In this document: positions 60,901 through 64,000 of the stretch, one piece after another
Layout of the letters: every line of letters starts with the position of its first letter
How positions within the stretch are numbered: position 1 is the first letter of the stretch
Assembly (NCBI GenBank): GCA_029448655.1
Contig: JACCLO010000008.1
Location: forward strand, 3,162,001-3,226,000
Source: Wolfiporia cocos
Lineage: Eukaryota; Basidiomycota; Agaricomycetes; Polyporales; Phaeolaceae
Reading direction: 5' to 3'
DNA: 64,000 bases
Translations under genes and position numbers: made by a program
The notes under the pieces: generated by a model
What the model saw: only the letters and a program-made list of their open reading frames with translations
Databases searched by the model: none
What the model was told of the DNA's origin: nothing

Positions 60901-62982
60901 CTCACCCCATGCGACAAAACGATCACGAGCGAAGGGGCCGCAGAAATATTCCATCAGAAAATATACTCACAATACGGCATACCCCGAAAGATCATTTCAG
61001 ACAGGGGACCGCAGTTCGCATCGAAACTGTTCAAGGAATTATGCAAGCTGCAGGGAACGGAATCTGCGATGAGTACGGCGTACCATCCACAGACCGACGG
61101 ACAAACGGAAAGAATGAATCAACAGATCGAAGTGTACCTTCGTATCTATTGCATGAACGACCCTTTCCAATGGGTACAACGACTACCTGACGTCGAATTT
61201 GCGCACAACACCAAGCGAACCGAGAACCGACCTGCGCCCCTTGAAATAATCTTGGGTTACATTCCAAGGGGATTCCCAGACTACGACAGGGTAGGAAACG
61301 TCCCGGCAGCAGTCGACAGGATCAAGAAGATCAAGGAGGCGCGAAAGATGGCATTCAGCGCGCACGAACTAGCTCAGAAAAGAATGGCAGGACGTTTCCT
61401 CCGAGAATTACCAAAGCTCGAGAAAGGAGACAAGGTTTGGCTTGACGCAAAGAACCTAACCATCCCCTACGAATCCAACAAGCTAGCACCAAAAAGAGAA
61501 GGACCCTTCACCATCACAGAAAAGATGGGACCCACGACATATCGGTTGCAGTTACCAGCGAACTGGAAAATTCATCCGGTATTCCACGCTGCCTTACTAA
61601 AACCATTCAAAGAAACAAGGGTGCACGGACCCAATTACTTACGGCCGCCACCTGATATCATCAAGGGACAGGAGGAATACGAAGTCGAAGCTATCCTAGC
61701 TGACAGATGGCGAGGAAAGAAGCATCAGTACTTTGTCAAGTGGAAAGGCTATGCTACAGCTGACAACTCATGGGAAGACGAAGGAAATTTGGAACACTCC
61801 AAAGAGATGATAAAAGACTACCACAGGACGAGAGTCAGGGCAGCCCCAACACTCGAAAACCGAACAGTAATAGTATGTCGACGACTCGCCACCAACTCCC
61901 TCGCCGCGCTCCGACCCCTCACGGCGATGCGGGACACAGGGAAGGACGACCGAGAGGTACGCCGCAGAGGAGGTACTCCCCCCAACACCTACAGATCAGA
62001 CACGCCCTGCTCTGGTACAGGGCCGAGGGACCTTTTGCTGGCCGAGCCGATGGCTGGACGGCCCTCTTCGACATCGCGCAGGATCTCACCCACGTCTACA
62101 GCTCGTACCAGAATATCACCGAGGACCTCATCCGAATGGAGGGGCAGATCAGAGCACAGAGAGAGGGACTCGAGTTACTCACCGACAGACTTATCGACCG
62201 ACTGGCCGCCACCACGACGGCCCGACTACGACACGCGCTCAACGACTTCGAGGATCGCGAGCACGCTACTCCCAACCGACCCGAATACGTACCACGACCC
62301 GCCCGCTTTTTCACCACCGACAAACGACGCCGAGTTGCAAGGCCGTTTAATTTTATGGAGGGCGATAGAGTATTATTTCCACTGCCTACCGAGACTCAGA
62401 GGGCCCGCCGAACAGGAGTTAGAGACCCGACGCCACGTATTCCTGGTATGGGAGGCAACGGGAGACGTGAACCACCTGCACGCCCGACGAGCCCTAGGAC
62501 TACCCCAGAACGACAGCGAAGAGCGAATAGCACGCCGCCTATTCGACGATCTCCATCAGTGCAGAGCATTACCCGCGAGGAGTATGAGCGAGGTGCGAGG
62601 GAGCACAAACGAGACACCGCCTCCTTACCCACGTGGGCGCAACGGAACCTCCACTGCGCCGCTCACCACTGGAGATATCGACACAACAAATATCTCAGAG
62701 ATATCCCTTCTCTACGGGTACCAGCGAGGTCCTCGCCTGAACAACCCTGTCGACAGTGCGGATCCGCTAGCCACTGGATCCTCGACTGCCCCGACTATAT
62801 TTGCAGAACTTGTGGGCTCAATCAACCAGGTCATCGACAGAATGAATGCCGCCAACACTTCGTATGGCGAACTCCTACGACCCCGTCCCTCAGCGGGAAC
62901 GGCGACATCTATAACGAACAGGACGCCGAGGCACTCTGAGGAGAGGAACTTGGAAAATTTGTCGAGGCCGACAAATGTCTAG
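57928..62982 (+). CDS. pol: Pol polyprotein of element E with dUTPase between protease and RT
   Basis: 1684 residues from ATG 57928; upstream codons in frame (AAHVITSFEKNRSLFIPV) are conserved with D, so entry by -1 frameshift from gag is likely. Protease ALIDSGAMSN (about 11); dUTPase with AAGYDLYAA (149), GRLAGRSGNT (an unusual Gly for the usual Pro in motif 2), GIIDSDYRGDV, GMRIAQIIFE, GFGSTD (257); RT YMDDILIFS (528); RNase H (ETDASQFATGAVL); integrase with HPGIWGT/CAICQQ zinc residues and DDE at SVDFV (962), SDRGPQF (1023), TERMNQ (1060); chromodomain (YFVKWKGYATADNSWED, about 1277). The remaining ~370 residues overlap ORF3; ELQGRLILW and ARRALGLP there are conserved with D. Confidence 0.97.
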   Translation: MALAKPVKCNALIDSGAMSNLIHSRVVEKYKVPTQPLKNPIIVKNVDGTENKDGRIDREATILLRYPKTQKTRKVRFLVGSIGTENMILGYGWLKDENPTIDWKDQTVDIRSILGAEEKKQEATIRMDTVEMVVAPEGRIPTRGTQEAAGYDLYAAEETEIPAGGWKLVSTGVKMKIPKGSYGRLAGRSGNTLRHGLVVQAGIIDSDYRGDVGAIVFNYSDKAHRIIPGMRIAQIIFERHLTPDILEVKDLDETERGEKGFGSTDQPEETAQRLYTPEEYEAIRRFAKDNPRIIGKKGETRKKFRTKIQIINAVRKALTKSQEFAQKTPERERTIEEMVPKYLLDFAKVFSKESAAAFPPSRPWDHAIELKPDFVPKDCKVYALSPKEQQALDEFLKENLAKGFIVPSKSPMASPFFFVPKKDSGLRPCQDYRYLNEGTIKNVYPLPLISELLEKLKGAKVFTKMDLRAGYNNVRIKKGDEWKAAFKTNRGLYEPTVMFFGLCNAPGTFQAMMNEILKEEILEGWVLVYMDDILIFSENEEVHKERERRILQRLVDNHLFVKPEKCAFGVDRVEFLGLVITPGNIQMDPAKLNGIKEWPTPRNLKEVRSFLGFANFYRKFIDHYSTHARPLVDLTRTVTGTGFQWTEKEQKAFEFIKKAFTTAPALGTPDKEKPFILETDASQFATGAVLKQTDETGRERLVGYLSQSLTSTERNYEIYDRELLGIVRALEEWRHLLEGAPHRILIRSDHQNLTYWRSAQRLNRRQARWHLFLSQFDLKLQHVPGRKLVMADTLSRLYHLDESNKDNEGITMIPDELVVHAIQIPIIDRIKNAHDRDESAEQAIRALEGTGEFPARTTADEWQQTDGILLYRGRMYVPKDEGLRRDVISKYHDTIPAGHPGIWGTTVQVKTHFWWPDMGTMIAEYVRGCAICQQMKPDRNPLKPPLQPIPTREDALPFSQCSVDFVTDLPRVGKYDSMMVIVDHGLSKAISLTPCDKTITSEGAAEIFHQKIYSQYGIPRKIISDRGPQFASKLFKELCKLQGTESAMSTAYHPQTDGQTERMNQQIEVYLRIYCMNDPFQWVQRLPDVEFAHNTKRTENRPAPLEIILGYIPRGFPDYDRVGNVPAAVDRIKKIKEARKMAFSAHELAQKRMAGRFLRELPKLEKGDKVWLDAKNLTIPYESNKLAPKREGPFTITEKMGPTTYRLQLPANWKIHPVFHAALLKPFKETRVHGPNYLRPPPDIIKGQEEYEVEAILADRWRGKKHQYFVKWKGYATADNSWEDEGNLEHSKEMIKDYHRTRVRAAPTLENRTVIVCRRLATNSLAALRPLTAMRDTGKDDREVRRRGGTPPNTYRSDTPCSGTGPRDLLLAEPMAGRPSSTSRRISPTSTARTRISPRTSSEWRGRSEHRERDSSYSPTDLSTDWPPPRRPDYDTRSTTSRIASTLLPTDPNTYHDPPAFSPPTNDAELQGRLILWRAIEYYFHCLPRLRGPAEQELETRRHVFLVWEATGDVNHLHARRALGLPQNDSEERIARRLFDDLHQCRALPARSMSEVRGSTNETPPPYPRGRNGTSTAPLTTGDIDTTNISEISLLYGYQRGPRLNNPVDSADPLATGSSTAPTIFAELVGSINQVIDRMNAANTSYGELLRPRPSAGTATSITNRTPRHSEERNLENLSRPTNV
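61875..62939 (+). CDS. Overlapping ORF3 of element E: helical domain plus two C-terminal zinc knuckles
   Basis: 354 residues from the ATG shared with D (the frame is open further up, to an ATG at 61770 not conserved in D). Features: LQIRHALLWYRAEG; a helix-rich part (VYSSYQNITEDLIRMEGQIR); an Arg/Pro-rich linker; SITREEYERG; YLRDIPS; then two zinc knuckles, CRQCGSASHWILDC and CRTCGLNQPGHRQNEC, near the C-terminus. It lies entirely within pol but in another register. Likely an RNA/DNA-binding accessory protein, perhaps a second nucleocapsid-like product; no signal peptide or membrane helix, so not an envelope. Expression route unknown. Confidence 0.78.
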   Translation: MSTTRHQLPRRAPTPHGDAGHREGRPRGTPQRRYSPQHLQIRHALLWYRAEGPFAGRADGWTALFDIAQDLTHVYSSYQNITEDLIRMEGQIRAQREGLELLTDRLIDRLAATTTARLRHALNDFEDREHATPNRPEYVPRPARFFTTDKRRRVARPFNFMEGDRVLFPLPTETQRARRTGVRDPTPRIPGMGGNGRREPPARPTSPRTTPERQRRANSTPPIRRSPSVQSITREEYERGAREHKRDTASLPTWAQRNLHCAAHHWRYRHNKYLRDIPSLRVPARSSPEQPCRQCGSASHWILDCPDYICRTCGLNQPGHRQNECRQHFVWRTPTTPSLSGNGDIYNEQDAEAL

Positions 62983-62993
62983 GGAGGGGCTGA

Positions 62994-63702
62994 TGTTACG
63001 GTTATTTTTAATTTTTCGAGTATCGACAGAACTCACCATTGGACGAATACGATACAGGGACTTGTTGCGCAACCAACTCCCCTGGCTACTCGTGACTCTA
63101 CTGGGCGCATCCCCAGTTGCACTAGTCTATAGAACGCGTTTCATCGCTGGCAGATCCAACTCTGCCACCGTTTCATGTTCATCGTTTATTAGTTGACAGA
63201 TGGCGTTCAACCGCCATCATTCCTATCTATCGTCTCAGATATATCACTACATACTTATCAAACGTTTGGTACTATAGCGTAGATAGTAGCGGTGACATCT
63301 GGGACAGGCTTGACCCCTGAAAGCTAACGTAGTATATAAACTCATGTACTTACTGTCGAGGCTCTTCAGCTCGACCTTGTTGTATAAACAAGAAGTCTTA
63401 TACTCGTTCTCAAACGTAGGAAACTACGCTCAGTATTTCTCACTCGAGCAACCGAACGACTAAGTCCTCGAAGTGCACACTGACTTCTCGGACTTAGGCG
63501 AGTCTTATATTTTATTCGACTCGCACCTGAACAGATTATATCCTCTAACGCGTATTGGATATTAACCGATCTCCTAAGAACTTCACTTAGGACCCGAAGG
63601 CATCTAACGAGTATTTGCCTTGCATACGGCTACGTGCCTACGTGCAGAAGAACGATCTATATTCGCGACTCGAATATACGAACGGGTATTCGACCCATAA
63701 CA
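62994..63702 (+). repeat. 3' LTR of element E
   Basis: 709 bp; ends CCCATAACA (CpG changed to CpA relative to the 5' copy). Right flank caagg is the target duplication. Confidence 0.96.
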
Positions 63703-63707
63703 CAAGG

Positions 63708-64000
63708 CTGCTGATGTGCCTGCCTACCCCTCATGTCAGTGCTATGACTGGCATCTGACATATATGATACATGATCTATGTCATTATAGATATGTGCATG
63801 AATACTTACCACCATTAGGGCAAGCCTCGCCATTAGGGCAGGCTTTGGTAGAGTAGTGCAGCACCATGTACATATGTGCTAACACATGAGGCTACCCCTC
63901 ATGTTTAGTATTCTCGACTATGGGTACCTTAATTGGTACACCCTTTACCCTTGACCTCTGCATGCCTGCTTTGTGACATCCACATGCTTCGTCCAGTCTC
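63708..64000. other. Unassigned sequence right of element E
   Basis: No frame or repeat partner; contains cattagggcaagcc/cattagggcaggct direct repeats (about 63814-63842). Cut by the window end. Confidence 0.4.

Larger units (their letters stand above)
55236..63702 (+). mobile_element. Element E: apparently intact Tf1/sushi-type retrotransposon with internal dUTPase and ORF3
   Basis: 8467 bp, 709-bp LTRs (55236-55944, 62994-63702) with about three differences by eye (cgcattt/cgcgttt, tattcta/tatttta, cccgtaa/cccataa), and perfect target duplication caagg (55231-55235, 63703-63707). Gag, pol and ORF3 are all open. Self-priming site at 55946-55956, purine tract agggaggggctga before the right LTR. 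Same architecture as D but clearly diverged. It is the best candidate in the window for a currently functional copy. Confidence 0.97.

Noticed and set aside
61875..62939. ORF3 as an envelope gene
   Set aside because: No signal peptide, membrane helix or cysteine-rich ectodomain pattern; the two CCHC-like knuckles suggest nucleic-acid binding.

Overview
This window looks like a transposon-dense stretch of a fungal genome, most likely a basidiomycete (Agaricomycotina). Three things point there. The elements are Ty3/gypsy chromodomain retrotransposons of the Tf1/sushi type. The decayed host-type genes have short GT-AG introns (for example 57 nt at 50099-50155). Those genes also resemble the P-loop NTPase/nuclease ('Crinkler-like') families I know from such fungi. 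I see no prokaryotic signals and no convincing intact host gene. Genus and species cannot be told from the sequence alone.

Layout. 1-9804: autonomous Ty3/gypsy element A, minus strand, its 3' LTR cut by the window edge; order from the right: 5' LTR, leader, ORF1 of unknown function, gag, pol with chromodomain, and a dUTPase reached in the pol frame through one TGA. 10134-17967: element G, LARD-like (LTRs plus about 6 kb non-coding interior), TSD ggttt. 18048-18805: a 30-bp tandem array split by a solo LTR (TSD ctctg). 18900-22921: decayed NTPase/nuclease gene (copy 1, minus), broken by a 77-bp palindrome with a 5-bp TSD and by a 0.7-kb fold-back element carrying tRNA-like sequence. 23967-30039: LARD-like element B (identical-looking 1098-bp LTRs, TSD gattt), inserted into an open frame. 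30359-39823: two E-family LTRs in inverted orientation with duplicated flanks, further invaded by solo LTRs and by LARD-like element C (33291-39116, TSD caaag). 39824-47730: autonomous element D. 47731-48201: fragment of a G-type LTR. 48238-51530: a second NTPase/nuclease pseudogene carrying a 613-bp hAT-type element; 51717-51899: a third fragment. 52383-54769: several solo or truncated LTRs. 55236-63702: autonomous element E with TSD caagg and all frames open.

How the parts work together. All six LTR-bounded elements (A, B, C, D, E, G) lack a tRNA-type primer site. Each instead has an 11-12 nt site just inside the 5' LTR that is exactly complementary to an LTR segment about 30-35 nt downstream of a TATA box, which is the arrangement of Tf1 self-priming. 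The pairing sequence differs between families but stays complementary. A shares LTR termini, polypurine-proximal sequence and leader blocks with the coding-free B and C, so A-like elements are the obvious candidates for mobilising them. D and E carry gag, then a pol with protease, dUTPase, RT/RNase H, integrase and chromodomain, in the -1 frame relative to gag. A third frame overlapping the 3' end of pol encodes a helical segment and two zinc knuckles. dUTPase therefore sits in two different places: inside pol in D and E, and 3' of pol in A.
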